From positions 1 through 42,645 of the forward strand of contig JAIBAK010000030.1 in NCBI GenBank assembly GCA_019695215.1: 42,645 nucleotides of DNA, written 5' to 3'. A model generated the notes under the pieces. The model did no database searches and was not told where the DNA came from. It saw nothing but the letters and a program-made list of their open reading frames with translations. The number at the start of each line of letters is the position of its first letter. Position 1 is the first letter of the stretch. This stretch comes from Bacteroidia bacterium. Lineage in GTDB: Bacteria > Bacteroidota > Bacteroidia > UKL13-3. Shown here piece by piece: positions 8,805-18,866 of this stretch. The position numbers were made by a program, and so were the translations under genes.

Positions 8805-9635
8805 ATGATTAAAAAAATTCTGGTCCCCACTGATTTCTCCAAATGCGCAGAAAATGCAGCAAAATTTGCCGGAGAGATTGCCTTAAAATTTAATGCCGAA
8901 ATAACCCTCTACCACATTTATACCATTCCTGTTGTTGACCCGGTTGTTCCGGCCGGTTCGCTTGATAGTATGATTCAGGAAATGGAAAACTCTTCGCACG
9001 CCAATCTGAAAAAAGCCATTGAAAAAATTCAAAAGGCATTTCCGGGTGTTGCGGTAAAAGGAAAAACAAAAAGCGGTTTTGCCGTTCCCGAAATTATTTC
9101 ACACGCCAAAAAATCGAAACATGATTTGATTGTAATGGGTACCACCGGAGCCAGCGGTATAGAAGAACTTTTGGTAGGAAGCAACACTGCGAGTGTGCTC
9201 GAAAAATCGGAATGCCCCGTACTGGCCATCCCTGCAAAAAGCAAATACTCCGGCATTAAATCAATTCTGTACACAACCGATTTAACCATGCCCGAAGGAA
9301 AAACGTTTGGAGGCCTTATTGACTTTGCCAAAGGATTTGGTGCAAACATTACCGTGTTGCATGTAAAAAATGAACTCGACCGCTATTTTACAATGAGTGA
9401 AATACGCTTTGAGAATTATGGAAAAATGGCCGGCTACTCCAAAGTGAAATATGATGAGGTGAAAAGCGAAAAAATTTACGATGCCCTAAATAAATATATC
9501 AATCAGGGAGATTTTGATGTAGTAGCTATGGCCACCCACCACCGCGGTTTTTTTGATAAAATATTCCATCGCAGCCTCACCAAGCGAATGGCCTATCATA
9601 CCAAAACACCTTTACTTACCTTTAGAAAAGACTAA
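8805..9635 (+). CDS. Tandem universal stress protein (UspA family)
   Basis: Cytoplasmic 276-residue protein of two fused Usp domains (about 1-142 and 148-276), the common Bacteroidota arrangement. Domain 1 begins IKKILVPTDFSKCAENAAKFA and carries the nucleotide-binding signature GTTGASGIEELLVGS (G-2x-G-9x-G-S), so it should bind ATP or AMP. Domain 2 begins KSILYTTDLT; its equivalent loop, ATHHRGFFDKIFHRSL, has lost the glycines, so it probably does not bind nucleotide. This one-active, one-degenerate pairing suggests a regulatory or dimer-like fold. The gene has its own promoter box and terminator and is monocistronic. Usp proteins respond to starvation and stress; the specific trigger here is unknown. 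Confidence 0.93.
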   Translation: MIKKILVPTDFSKCAENAAKFAGEIALKFNAEITLYHIYTIPVVDPVVPAGSLDSMIQEMENSSHANLKKAIEKIQKAFPGVAVKGKTKSGFAVPEIISHAKKSKHDLIVMGTTGASGIEELLVGSNTASVLEKSECPVLAIPAKSKYSGIKSILYTTDLTMPEGKTFGGLIDFAKGFGANITVLHVKNELDRYFTMSEIRFENYGKMAGYSKVKYDEVKSEKIYDALNKYINQGDFDVVAMATHHRGFFDKIFHRSLTKRMAYHTKTPLLTFRKD

Positions 9636-9662
9636 TTTCATATTGCTGATTTAATTGATTCG

Positions 9663-9694
9663 GGCGGAGGCACTTGTTGTCTCCGCCTTTTTTG
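9663..9694 (+). terminator. Intrinsic terminator after uspA
   Basis: Stem GGCGGAG (9663-9669) with CTCCGCC (9681-9687), 11-base loop, followed by six T (9688-9693). Confidence 0.85.
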
Positions 9695-9714
9695 TAAATT
9701 CTTCCTTTTCGTAA

Positions 9715-11388
<1,674 letters not shown>

Positions 11389-11398
11389 ACAACAGCTT

Positions 11399-12691
11399 AT
11401 GCGCATTGAAAAAATCTCTTTGTTGTTCATAATGCAGGTACTTTTTCTTTTGCCCTTTTGTTCCGTTTCATTAGCCCAAACTGGGTATCAACTAACTTCA
11501 ACCGCTCTATTCAGTATCGCAATTAACACGGAAGGTGGCTTGTACGTACTTAAAGAAAACGGGCTATATGCAGTTGTAAAATTCAACCACACTAATTATG
11601 GGCCTAATTCACATACTTATGACCTTTTGTTTTTTGACAAGCAAAGTTTGCAGCTGAAACAACTTATTACTTTTGCAGAAATGGAAAAGGACCTGATAGA
11701 GCTAACAAATATCAGATTGTATGGAGATACCGTGGAAACAGTGGGCAGTCGGTTTCTGAAAAAGGATAATAAACGCACTGCATTCAAAAAAAGGTTCGTG
11801 AAAGGCGAGCTGACGGATGATGAGCAAACGACTTTCCCTCCTGAACCTTCACAGCCCGTAAAGTACAAATATTTTGAAGACTACGAATGTATTGGAAAAC
11901 TGGGCGACAGTGCTTTTGCCTTTTCACACCGAAAGATTTATGCAACCGTTTCACCGTGGACACAGATAGACTTTTTTGACCAACGTAAAGTATATACATA
12001 TGATTACGTGAAAAAAGACATTAAAACTTATGAGTTCCCCAAATTCAAAAACTCGAATAAAAAAGTATATGAGGAGGTACACTTTGAAAAAGACTCTTTC
12101 ATAGTAACAGGACTCTACACTGACACCACACTCCACTCACGCATTACCGGTATTTACCAAGCCAACCTTTACAAGCAATCTATCAGCTATTGCCCTTTAA
12201 TGCAACTTTCAGGTAGCAACTGGGTTGAAAAAGGAATTGACGAAGTGTTGGCCTGGAATAAATACAGCTTCATGCTTGACAGTTGCAGCATTGATATACA
12301 CGAACTGGCCGACCAAAATTTTTTAATTGCTTGCTATAAAAGGGAAGGTGCGGCATGGGCAAAAAAGATTAGCAATTATTCTACACGTGGACCTTATCCA
12401 AATTATGCACGAGTGGGCAACGCGGTGATTATATTAGGTTATGATTTCAGAGATCGAAATGGTTTGTTACCAGTAAATAAATACCATGAAAATGAAGTGG
12501 TGTACGTTAGGTTTCATTATGTGAGCCATGATGGTTTAATTCATCAACTTAAGGGAGAGCCTATAAAGGACTTCTATGACATTTACTTTTATCCCGAAAG
12601 CCTGATGGAAATAGATTCACACAACTTCGGCATATTCTATTACGATAAGGAGAAAGCTTCTCTATGCTTGTATAAGTTCACTATTATTTAG
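11399..12691 (+). CDS. Exported protein of unknown function
   Basis: Not recognised. The 430-residue product has a clear signal peptide (basic MRIEK, hydrophobic core to about residue 24, cleavage after SLA before QTGY). The mature part is rich in aromatic and Lys residues, with alternating strand-like segments ([13 protein letters not shown] type turns, [18 protein letters not shown]), so a beta-propeller-like or other all-beta fold is plausible. There is no lipobox, no membrane segment after the signal and no T9SS sorting domain. It starts 10 bases after the ABC-F gene and probably shares its transcript, although there is no functional link. Its stop overlaps the convergent rho stop by four bases. 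Confidence 0.7.
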   Translation: MRIEKISLLFIMQVLFLLPFCSVSLAQTGYQLTSTALFSIAINTEGGLYVLKENGLYAVVKFNHTNYGPNSHTYDLLFFDKQSLQLKQLITFAEMEKDLIELTNIRLYGDTVETVGSRFLKKDNKRTAFKKRFVKGELTDDEQTTFPPEPSQPVKYKYFEDYECIGKLGDSAFAFSHRKIYATVSPWTQIDFFDQRKVYTYDYVKKDIKTYEFPKFKNSNKKVYEEVHFEKDSFIVTGLYTDTTLHSRITGIYQANLYKQSISYCPLMQLSGSNWVEKGIDEVLAWNKYSFMLDSCSIDIHELADQNFLIACYKREGAAWAKKISNYSTRGPYPNYARVGNAVIILGYDFRDRNGLLPVNKYHENEVVYVRFHYVSHDGLIHQLKGEPIKDFYDIYFYPESLMEIDSHNFGIFYYDKEKASLCLYKFTII

Positions 12692-14268
12692 CCATTCATC
12701 GCCACCAAAAATTCTTCATTGTTTTTGGTATCCTTCATATAGCGCAATACTAAGTTCATGGCTTCTTCGGCATTCATATCGGAGATGTGATTGCGCAGTA
12801 CCCAAATTTTCTGCATCACGCTCTTATCGAGTAATAAATCTTCGCGTCTGGTGCTTGACGAAACAATATCAATAGCAGGGAAAATACGCTTGTTGCTTAG
12901 TTTGCGGTCGAGTTGCAACTCCATATTACCGGTACCTTTAAATTCTTCAAAAATCACTTCGTCCATTTTCGATCCGGTTTCAATTAAGGCTGTTGCAACA
13001 ATGGTTAACGAACCGCCTTTTTCTATTTTACGGGCTGCCCCGAAAAAGCGTTTTGGTTTGTGCAATGCATTGGCGTCAACCCCGCCCGATAGTACTTTTC
13101 CCGATGCAGGCTGCACGGTATTAAACGCGCGGGCCAGTCGGGTAATGGAGTCGAGCAAAATCACCACATCGTGTCCGCATTCAACCAATCGTTTGGCTTT
13201 TTCCAATACAATATTGGCCAGTTTCACGTGTTTATCGGCCGGCTCGTCAAAGGTAGAAGCCACCACTTCGGCATTTACACTGCGGGCCATATCGGTAACC
13301 TCCTCGGGCCGCTCGTCTACCAGCAATACAATCAGGTAAACTTCGGGGTGATTGGCTGCAATTACGTTGGCTATTTCTTTCAGTAAAACCGTTTTTCCGG
13401 TTTTTGGCTGGGCTACAATTAAACCACGCTGTCCTTTTCCAATAGGTGCAAGCAAATCAATAATGCGGGTGGCATAAGTACTTTTTACACCGCCCAGTTT
13501 TAATTTTTCATCGGGAAACAATGGCGTAAGGTGTTCAAACGAAACCCGGTCGCGCACCTGTGCAGGCGGCCTTCCGTTAATCACATCTACACGGGTGAGT
13601 GCAAAATATTTCTCCCCTTCCTTAGGCGGGCGAATACCTCCGCGCACGGTGTCTCCGGTTTTTAACCCGAACATTTTTATCTGTGCCGGTGGTACGTAAA
13701 TATCATCGGGCGATGGCTGGTAATTGTAATCGGAGCTGCGCAAAAACCCATATCCGTCAGGTATCATTTCAAGCACGCCTTCACTTTGTACAATACCATC
13801 CAGTTCGGCATATACATTTTGCTGCTGCTGATTTTGCTGATTATTATTGTTCCAGTTATTTCCATTTCCACCGTTGCGGTTGTTTTGCTGAAACGGCCTG
13901 CGCTGGTTGGGGTTGTTATTCTGCTGGTCGCCCTGATTATTCTCCGTTGAATTGCCTTCTTCTTTTTTCTCGGTCGCTTCCTCTTTGGGCTCTTCGGCCA
14001 TTATTACCTGAGGAGCCGCTTCGGTTACCTCGGCTGTTTCCGACCCGGACTCTTCGCTTTTGTCCGATTTTTTTGTACGGGTTTTACGTTTAGGTTTTTC
14101 TTCGCCCTGCGGAACCGAAGGCTCTACGGGCTTACCTCCCTGCGCCACTACAATGGCGTTAATCAACTCTTCTTTCGACAGCCCTTCGGTTTTTTTAATT
14201 TTAAAACGGGCGGCCAGTTCCCTCAACTCCGAAATGAGGAGGTCATTGAGCAATGAAGCATCTAACAT
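12688..14268 (-). CDS. rho: Transcription termination factor Rho with Asn/Gln-rich insertion
   Basis: Hexameric RNA helicase that terminates transcription. Of 526 residues, 1-45 form the N-terminal helical domain ([18 protein letters not shown]). Residues 50-104 are a charged Lys/Glu linker, and about 105-152 are a low-complexity tract dominated by Asn and Gln. The RNA-binding cold-shock-like domain follows (about 155-235, [14 protein letters not shown]). The ATPase core has Walker A AQPKTGKT (286-293), [13 protein letters not shown], the Walker B-type [14 protein letters not shown] and the Q/R-loop region. Length exceeds the roughly 420 of E. coli Rho because of the insertion. Such disordered Rho insertions are known in Bacteroidota, and in Bacteroides thetaiotaomicron the region drives phase separation and termination control. 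Expected to be essential or near-essential. Confidence 0.97.
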   Translation of the reverse strand: MLDASLLNDLLISELRELAARFKIKKTEGLSKEELINAIVVAQGGKPVEPSVPQGEEKPKRKTRTKKSDKSEESGSETAEVTEAAPQVIMAEEPKEEATEKKEEGNSTENNQGDQQNNNPNQRRPFQQNNRNGGNGNNWNNNNQQNQQQQNVYAELDGIVQSEGVLEMIPDGYGFLRSSDYNYQPSPDDIYVPPAQIKMFGLKTGDTVRGGIRPPKEGEKYFALTRVDVINGRPPAQVRDRVSFEHLTPLFPDEKLKLGGVKSTYATRIIDLLAPIGKGQRGLIVAQPKTGKTVLLKEIANVIAANHPEVYLIVLLVDERPEEVTDMARSVNAEVVASTFDEPADKHVKLANIVLEKAKRLVECGHDVVILLDSITRLARAFNTVQPASGKVLSGGVDANALHKPKRFFGAARKIEKGGSLTIVATALIETGSKMDEVIFEEFKGTGNMELQLDRKLSNKRIFPAIDIVSSSTRREDLLLDKSVMQKIWVLRNHISDMNAEEAMNLVLRYMKDTKNNEEFLVAMNG

Positions 14269-14510
14269 GCGTAAACTATTTTTTTTGAATACTAAACTTG
14301 GGCATTGCTGCCGGGGTTGCTTTTTTTTGTTTGAAAGATTAGCGGATTATTTTAAAAACAGAATCGAGCTAAAGAGGTCACTGATGGAACTCCGCCACAA
14401 GTATAGGTATTTGTTTGGATTTTACCAAACCTGCTGCATTTTTTTCGCATCGGGCTGACCATTAACCCAAAAAAGCACCCAAACCCTGCCAACGGAAACA
14501 GCCTCACCCA

Positions 14511-14555
14511 AGTGCGCAGGGGCACCCTGAGCGTAGCCGAAGGGGCCCTCGCACT
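14511..14555. repeat. Palindromic REP-like intergenic element
   Basis: Nested inverted repeats: outer arms AGTGCG (14511-14516) with CGCACT (14550-14555), then AGGG with CCCT, and an inner CCCT/AGGG around TGAGCGTAGCCGA. The core 'CCCTGAGCGTAG.CGAAGGG' resembles a short element scattered through many Bacteroidota intergenic regions (from memory; copy number in this genome unknown). Confidence 0.5.
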
Positions 14556-14623
14556 CGCGCGCTCCCGATTACTATCGAGGTGTAAAGCGTGTGTAAGAAT
14601 AAAAATGATTAATTACTGTATAG

Positions 14624-14631
14624 TATATTTG
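14624..14631 (+). promoter_or_regulatory. -7 promoter box of the 56-codon ORF
   Basis: TATATTTG, perfect -7 match. Its last base is only four bases before the ATG at 14636, so the expected transcript would start at or next to the start codon. Confidence 0.45.
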
Positions 14632-14635
14632 TCTG

Positions 14636-14806
14636 ATGTCTGAACGTTACAGATTTTACGGAAAAGAAAATTTTTATTCTAAAACTTCAACATACTTGGG
14701 TAATGTAAGCGCACGCGTTGCAAAGCAAGCGCGAGTTGGTAATCCCGATGGTGAAGCTGCGGATGACGCTGAAAAAATCATCAAAACCCCAAGAAAAAGA
14801 AAATAA
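14636..14806 (+). CDS. Small basic protein, unrecognised (56 residues)
   Basis: Not recognised. The frame runs from ATG 14636 to TAA 14804-14806 and encodes a hydrophilic protein starting MSERYRFYGKENFYSK and ending in the basic tail KTPRKRK. There is an acidic patch (GEAADDAEK) before the tail, and no signal peptide or membrane segment. A perfect -7 promoter box lies immediately upstream, an exported-protein gene starts 17 bases downstream, and codon choice (gcgcacgcgttgca within the middle) is unlike random intergenic sequence. A tail of alternating Lys/Arg suggests nucleic-acid contact, but that is speculation. It could be a chance frame in an accessory pocket. Confidence 0.45.
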   Translation: MSERYRFYGKENFYSKTSTYLGNVSARVAKQARVGNPDGEAADDAEKIIKTPRKRK

Positions 14807-14823
14807 TTAATGCGTAATTTCAA

Positions 14824-15543
14824 ATGAAAAAAGTAGTAATTTATTTGATGTTCTTACTTTTAAGCACTGATACAACCTATGCTCAAAAGTACTTTCCAGA
14901 TATTTATTTGCAACAAAGAGCTGAGGAGAATATTTTGTTGAACCGCATCTTATCCACGCAACCCTATGTAAAAGGATGCCTAGATTCTAATTATTTTATT
15001 CGAAGATTTAATGGCCTTGACATTCCTTATATTACTTTAATCGGGTGTGAGCTTCCCCCCTTGGATATCACGATCTATAATAAGATTCCCTACCCTCAAA
15101 AGGGTTATCAGTTGTATTCGATCCGGTATCCGGTATTTGAGCAAAATTGTAGAGATATGAATAAGAAAATTGATTTAAAATATCCAAGCTATTTTGCATC
15201 TGATTTTTTAGTCGGTTATGATTCATCAAAAAAGGAAGTAATCTTTATTAGTGGAGACTTTTATTGTAATAAAATTGCCCAAGATTTTCATTTTAACATC
15301 AATCAACCGAAATCTGATTCATTAGTAAACTTCGTATTACTAAAGACGTACAGATGGAGAATTGAAAAGCTAATATACGATTCAACTGTAAATGGGTGGC
15401 ACTATTACAAAGGGTATTATAATCTGCCCTTTAGTAAGGGCGTTCTATGTGAACGATTTATTGTTAAAGTAAAAATAAACAACCCCGATATTGTTATTGT
15501 TGAGGAAAATCTTAAAAACAAAGAGTGTTGGGAGGGTAAGTAG
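14824..15543 (+). CDS. Exported protein of unknown function, AT-rich gene
   Basis: Not recognised. The 239-residue product has a signal peptide (MKKVVIYLMFLLLST, cleavage after TYA before QKY). The mature domain is rich in Tyr, Ile, Asn and Lys, with four to six Cys (CLDSNYF, CELPP, NCRDM, YCNK, CERF, ECWEGK) that could form disulfides. It contains GYDSSKKEVIFISGDFYCNK, a strand-turn-strand pattern. Base composition is low in GC (18 of 60 in 15181-15240) compared with rho (37 of 60 in 13081-13140), consistent with recent acquisition. Flanking palindromic debris on both sides supports an accessory pocket between rho and recQ. No downstream gene on the same strand. Confidence 0.65.
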   Translation: MKKVVIYLMFLLLSTDTTYAQKYFPDIYLQQRAEENILLNRILSTQPYVKGCLDSNYFIRRFNGLDIPYITLIGCELPPLDITIYNKIPYPQKGYQLYSIRYPVFEQNCRDMNKKIDLKYPSYFASDFLVGYDSSKKEVIFISGDFYCNKIAQDFHFNINQPKSDSLVNFVLLKTYRWRIEKLIYDSTVNGWHYYKGYYNLPFSKGVLCERFIVKVKINNPDIVIVEENLKNKECWEGK

Positions 15544-15571
15544 GGTAGGTAGTGTTCCAATTTGCCCCATG

Positions 15572-15598
15572 CTGTCGCAGGTTTGCAACCTGTGACAG
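15572..15598. repeat. Palindromic hairpin element
   Basis: Arms CTGTCGCAGGTT (15572-15583) and AACCTGTGACAG (15587-15598) pair over 12 bp with one G-T, loop TGC. The shape resembles REP-like palindromes; no T-tract follows, so termination is not obvious. Confidence 0.55.
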
Positions 15599-15810
15599 GA
15601 AATAACAGAAGTTTATAACTTCAGCAACGGAAAGCACCGCTGGAAAAATGGCCTGTTTAAAATTGAATTGTTGTACTAAATTTGATTAATGAGTTTGAAA
15701 CAGGTATCCGTATCAAATTGCAATCTTGAGTTTAGAGTTGAGCTTCGAAGCCACGCGAAAGGATTCGTAAATGTAACTTTGATAGAATGAAAGGGAATAG
15801 TAATGAATAA

Positions 15811-15835
15811 TGGCACGAGCTGCAAGTTCGCGCCA
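15811..15835. repeat. Second palindromic hairpin element
   Basis: Arms TGGCACGAGCT (15811-15821) and AGTTCGCGCCA (15825-15835), 11 positions with one A-C mismatch and one G-T, loop GCA. Similar design to the element at 15572. Confidence 0.45.
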
Positions 15836-15950
15836 GCATGGGATAAAAAACTAAAACCTTCGAAGGCGATACGGAGGATTGTTATATCTCGCAGAAAAAC
15901 GCATACAGATCTGCGCAAATCTGCGGATTCAGCGGGAAACTTTCCTGCCT

Positions 15951-18380
15951 TTAAGCCGGGTTTACCAAAGCCTCTGCCCATTTGCTGCTCATGGCCACAA
16001 TTGAATTCGGGCTTCGACCAAAAATGTTCACCAGTAAATTCAAATCGTTGCACTGTTTTACGGCCTGCTCCAGTAATATTTCTTCTACGTTTCCCCAGGG
16101 CTCATGCGCCCGTGGATTTTGTTTACGTAATTCGCGCACGGCTTCGCTTACTGTTTCATCCGGCTTTTGAAATGGAATGGCCTTTACTGCACTTCTGAGT
16201 TTTTGCTCTCCGTCAGTGCCCAATTTATTAAATACCTCCTGCTGAAAATACAACTCAGCTTTTGCTCTCCTCTCCAGCCGTTCCTGTTCCCCGGGCCTGC
16301 CCATACGTTGTGCTTCTTTATGTTCACGCTCGTATGGTTCGTAAAAAGGCTTTATACGTTTGCTCACCTGCTCATAGGTCATGTATTCCTGCAATATTCC
16401 CCCAAATGAAACCTTGGGCACTATGGAGGCGTACGATTTTCTGTCGCTGCCAATTAACACATAAGCCACCGTGGCCGAAGTAAACCGCAGTCCTTTTGTT
16501 TTTAATTCATTCATGTATTCCACCAGATTTTCTTCGCTCAGCACCTTGTTTATCTCGGGGGCTTTTTCTTTTTCGGGCTTTGGAAACTGTTTGGTAATTT
16601 CTAAGAAGCGGTATCCGTATTTTTCCATTTTGCTGTGCGACACCCCTGACACCTGCATCATTTCGGCCATAGTATGCGGAACATCCGTGCTCATTTGTAC
16701 CAGCGAGCTGTCGTTAAAAATAATGTATGGCGGCATGTGCAAATCATCGGCAACCTGTTTTCGCAGTTTGCGCAGCGCTTCAAAAATTTCGTCCTTATGT
16801 TCATTTACTCCGCGTTGACTTGCGGCATGCGTTGCTTTGCGTGCAGGTTCAAAATCATTTTCTACCTGATGCAGTGGTAATTCAAATTTTCCTCTCAAAA
16901 TTAATTCCCCGAAAGGAGTAACCCGCAACACATTTCCCTCGTGGTAGGCAATTTCCATTACCCCCAGCTGAATCATTTGCATCAGATATTGCTGCCATGT
17001 TTTACTGCTAAGGTCGGCACCAGCACCATACGTTTTTATTTTATCCAGATTGCGCTCATAAATTTCTTTGTGCCTCATACCGCGCAATACATCAATTAAC
17101 AAATACACTCCCGCCTGTTCCCCGGCCAGATGAATACGGGATAAAGCCGAGAGGGCCTTTTGCGCCAGTACTGTTCCGTTAAACGTGGCGGGCGGATGCA
17201 GGCATATATCGCAGTTGCCGCAATTCTCGGTATGCTGCTGACCAAAATAATTCAGCAAAATGCGTCTGCGGCAGTGACGGGCTTCGGCAAATTCCTGCAT
17301 GCGTTTTAGTTTTTCCAGATTTATTTCGGGTTGTCCGCTGCCCGAAGCAAAATCGCGCAGCATCATTACATCACCCAGACTGTAATACAAGACGGTATCG
17401 CAGGGCAAACCATCCCTGCCGCCCCGTCCTATTTCCTGATAATAGTTCTCAATAGATTTGGGAAGGTTGTAGTGCATCACAAAACGTACATTGCTTTTAT
17501 CAATTCCCATCCCGAAAGCAATGGTGGCACATACTACCTGTAAATCGTCATTGATAAATTTTTCCTGCACGCTGTTTCGTTGCTGCGAATCCATACCTGC
17601 ATGATAGGCTCCGGCTTTTATACCCATATTTCTTAATTCAATTGCCAGCGCATCTACGGTGTTGCGGGCGGTGCAGTAAATAATGCCGCATTGATTGGGA
17701 TGCTTTTCTAAAAAACGGGCAATGTCTTTTAACTTATCCTTTTTCTTAAGCCCCTGTTTTACGGCCAGACTTATATTTGGCCTGTCAAATGAAGCTACAA
17801 ACAGTTGCGGTTCTCTTAAACCTAAAAGTGATAAAATATCCTGGCGGGTAATTTTATCGGCTGTAGCGGTTAATGCCATGATGGGAGTCTGTGCAAATTT
17901 TTCGCGGAGCTTATACAGGTCTTTATACTCGGGCCTGAAATCGTGTCCCCACTGCGAAACACAATGAGCCTCGTCAATTGCAATAAGCGAAACGGGCACC
18001 TGCGAAAGAAAACCATCGAGCATGGAAAGCGTTTTTTCGGGCGACATATACAACAGTTTAATTTGCCCGTGCAGGCACCTTGCGGCTACTTCCTGCTCCT
18101 GTGCATAAGATAAACTGCTGTTTAAAAAAGCTGCCTGAATGCCGTTGGCCACCAAAGCATCCACCTGATCTTTCATTAACGAAATAAGGGGTGATACCAC
18201 CAGGGTAATTCCCTCCTTCATCAAGGCGGGTATCTGGTAACAAATGCTTTTACCGCCACCGGTGGGCATAAGCACCAGACAATCTTTGTTGCCGATTACG
18301 TGATGAATAATTTGATGCTGCAGCCCGCGAAAAGTTTCGTAGCCAAAATATTTTTTAAGTAATTGCTGTTCCTGTGTCAT
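15951..18380 (-). CDS. recQ: ATP-dependent DNA helicase RecQ with extended C-terminus
   Basis: 3'-5' DNA helicase for recombination and replication-fork repair. The frame opens at 18401, but the ATG at 18380 (MTQEQQLLKKYFGYETFRG) is the standard RecQ N-terminus and reduces overlap with the nuclease gene to 26 bases. Helicase motifs seen: Q-motif region, MPTGGGKS (Walker A), IDEAHCVSQWGHDFRPEY (DEAH and the aromatic-rich loop), ALTATAD, GIIYCTARNTVD, AFGMGIDKSNVRFVMHYNLP, YYQEIGRGGRDG. The zinc-binding domain follows (CRRRILLNYFG ... CGNCDIC), then a winged-helix region and an HRDC-like segment. About 190 further residues form a C-terminal extension ending in a helix-rich ILLEQAVKQCNDLNLLVNIF block. 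At 809 residues it is longer than the 610 of E. coli RecQ. Confidence 0.95.
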   Translation of the reverse strand: MTQEQQLLKKYFGYETFRGLQHQIIHHVIGNKDCLVLMPTGGGKSICYQIPALMKEGITLVVSPLISLMKDQVDALVANGIQAAFLNSSLSYAQEQEVAARCLHGQIKLLYMSPEKTLSMLDGFLSQVPVSLIAIDEAHCVSQWGHDFRPEYKDLYKLREKFAQTPIMALTATADKITRQDILSLLGLREPQLFVASFDRPNISLAVKQGLKKKDKLKDIARFLEKHPNQCGIIYCTARNTVDALAIELRNMGIKAGAYHAGMDSQQRNSVQEKFINDDLQVVCATIAFGMGIDKSNVRFVMHYNLPKSIENYYQEIGRGGRDGLPCDTVLYYSLGDVMMLRDFASGSGQPEINLEKLKRMQEFAEARHCRRRILLNYFGQQHTENCGNCDICLHPPATFNGTVLAQKALSALSRIHLAGEQAGVYLLIDVLRGMRHKEIYERNLDKIKTYGAGADLSSKTWQQYLMQMIQLGVMEIAYHEGNVLRVTPFGELILRGKFELPLHQVENDFEPARKATHAASQRGVNEHKDEIFEALRKLRKQVADDLHMPPYIIFNDSSLVQMSTDVPHTMAEMMQVSGVSHSKMEKYGYRFLEITKQFPKPEKEKAPEINKVLSEENLVEYMNELKTKGLRFTSATVAYVLIGSDRKSYASIVPKVSFGGILQEYMTYEQVSKRIKPFYEPYEREHKEAQRMGRPGEQERLERRAKAELYFQQEVFNKLGTDGEQKLRSAVKAIPFQKPDETVSEAVRELRKQNPRAHEPWGNVEEILLEQAVKQCNDLNLLVNIFGRSPNSIVAMSSKWAEALVNPA

Positions 18381-18741
18381 GTGTTGCTGATGGTTTTTCA
18401 TTTTGCTCCTTGTTTGTCTGGCTGCGTTTACCGAAGCCCTTCCTCATATTTTTCTCATTAGATAAAATAATCAGTTGCTCAAAGTTCTCCTGAATTAAGG
18501 CAAGCTTTTTTTGTTTACTCCAACCTTTAATTTGTTTCTCCCGTTTTATTGCCAGATTATAATCAGTAAATGCTTGACAGTACTTCAACACGACCGGTCT
18601 CTTATCAAAAGTATAAGCTCCACTATTTAAACCCATATTGTGTTCATTAAGTCGTCTGTCTATATTATTAGTTACACCTGTATAAAAAGAACCATCCGTG
18701 CATTCTACAAGGTAAACATAAAGCAATTTAAAACACTTCAT
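18355..18741 (-). CDS. GIY-YIG nuclease family protein
   Basis: Small single-domain GIY-YIG protein of the UPF0213/YhbQ-like type. The frame opens at 18762, but the ATG at 18741 (MKCFKLLYVYLVEC) places the first strand at the N-terminus. Seen: the VYLVEC...FYTGVT pair that makes the GIY-YIG core, the Arg helix (NIDRRLNEHN), and the downstream KREKQIKGWSKQKKLALI segment with the catalytic-type Glu. The last 40 residues (MRKGFGKRSQTNKEQNEK onward) are low-complexity and overlap the recQ start by 26 bases. Part of this tail is encoded by a GTTTACCGAA motif (18426-18435) that is repeated outside the gene, so the tail may be repeat-derived. Physiological substrate unknown. Confidence 0.85.
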   Translation of the reverse strand: MKCFKLLYVYLVECTDGSFYTGVTNNIDRRLNEHNMGLNSGAYTFDKRPVVLKYCQAFTDYNLAIKREKQIKGWSKQKKLALIQENFEQLIILSNEKNMRKGFGKRSQTNKEQNEKPSATHDTGTAIT

Positions 18742-18758
18742 TTTTAACTTTATTAAAA

Positions 18759-18834
18759 TCACACCAAGTTTACCCGGTAACGAATCAGCTAATGATTGCT
18801 AAATTAATTCGTCACTTCGGTAAACTCGGTGTGA
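18759..18834. repeat. Long imperfect inverted repeat between ssb and the GIY-YIG gene
   Basis: Left arm 18759-18785 and right arm 18807-18834, both TCACACC.AGTTTACC-like on opposite strands and ACGAAT/ATTCGT at the inner ends, with a few mismatches in the middle and a 21-base loop. The right arm also takes part in the hairpin at 18816-18863, so the two structures exclude each other. Confidence 0.6.
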
Positions 18835-18863
18835 CTATGCTTTGTCAGGCTGAGTTTACCGAA
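18816..18863. repeat. Strong hairpin directly after ssb
   Basis: Arms 18816-18835 and 18844-18863: the outer 12 bp (TTCGGTAAACTC with GAGTTTACCGAA) are perfect and the inner TGAC/GTCA also pairs, so 19 of 20 positions pair counting two G-T. Eight-base loop. It begins three bases after the ssb stop on the minus strand, so it may shield or terminate the ssb mRNA. Confidence 0.65.
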
Positions 18864-18866
18864 TCC

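Larger units (their letters stand above)
14269..14635. other. Gene-free stretch upstream of rho with repeat debris
   Basis: No convincing gene. The part near rho is AT-rich and should hold the rho promoter on the minus strand, but I see no perfect TAnnTTTG there. The part at about 14510-14585 is distinctly GC-rich and contains the nested palindromic element listed separately, followed by a decayed CCGAT...ATCG palindrome (about 14564-14580). The region ends at the -7 box of the small ORF at 14636. Confidence 0.5.
15544..15950. other. Gene-free stretch downstream of recQ with palindromes
   Basis: No supported gene. It holds two hairpins listed separately and, near 15870-15945, a GC-richer passage with ATCTGCGCAAATCTGCGG that looks like intergenic repeat debris. 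A minus-strand frame through 15676-16053 overlaps the recQ end and lacks protein-like features. The stretch separates two convergent genes and could also hold their terminators. Confidence 0.5.

Noticed and set aside
12791..13339. 182-codon plus-strand frame opposite rho
   Set aside because: Shadow of the conserved ATPase core of rho; Ser/Thr-rich translation typical of antisense frames.
15676..16053. 125-codon minus-strand frame past the recQ end
   Set aside because: It overlaps the recQ C-terminus in another frame and crosses palindromic debris; composition is not protein-like. It could be a decayed repeat-borne gene, but I cannot support that.
18759..18863. Inverted repeats considered as insertion-sequence ends
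   Set aside because: There is no transposase frame between or beside them and no target-site duplication; a REP-like or regulatory hairpin fits better.
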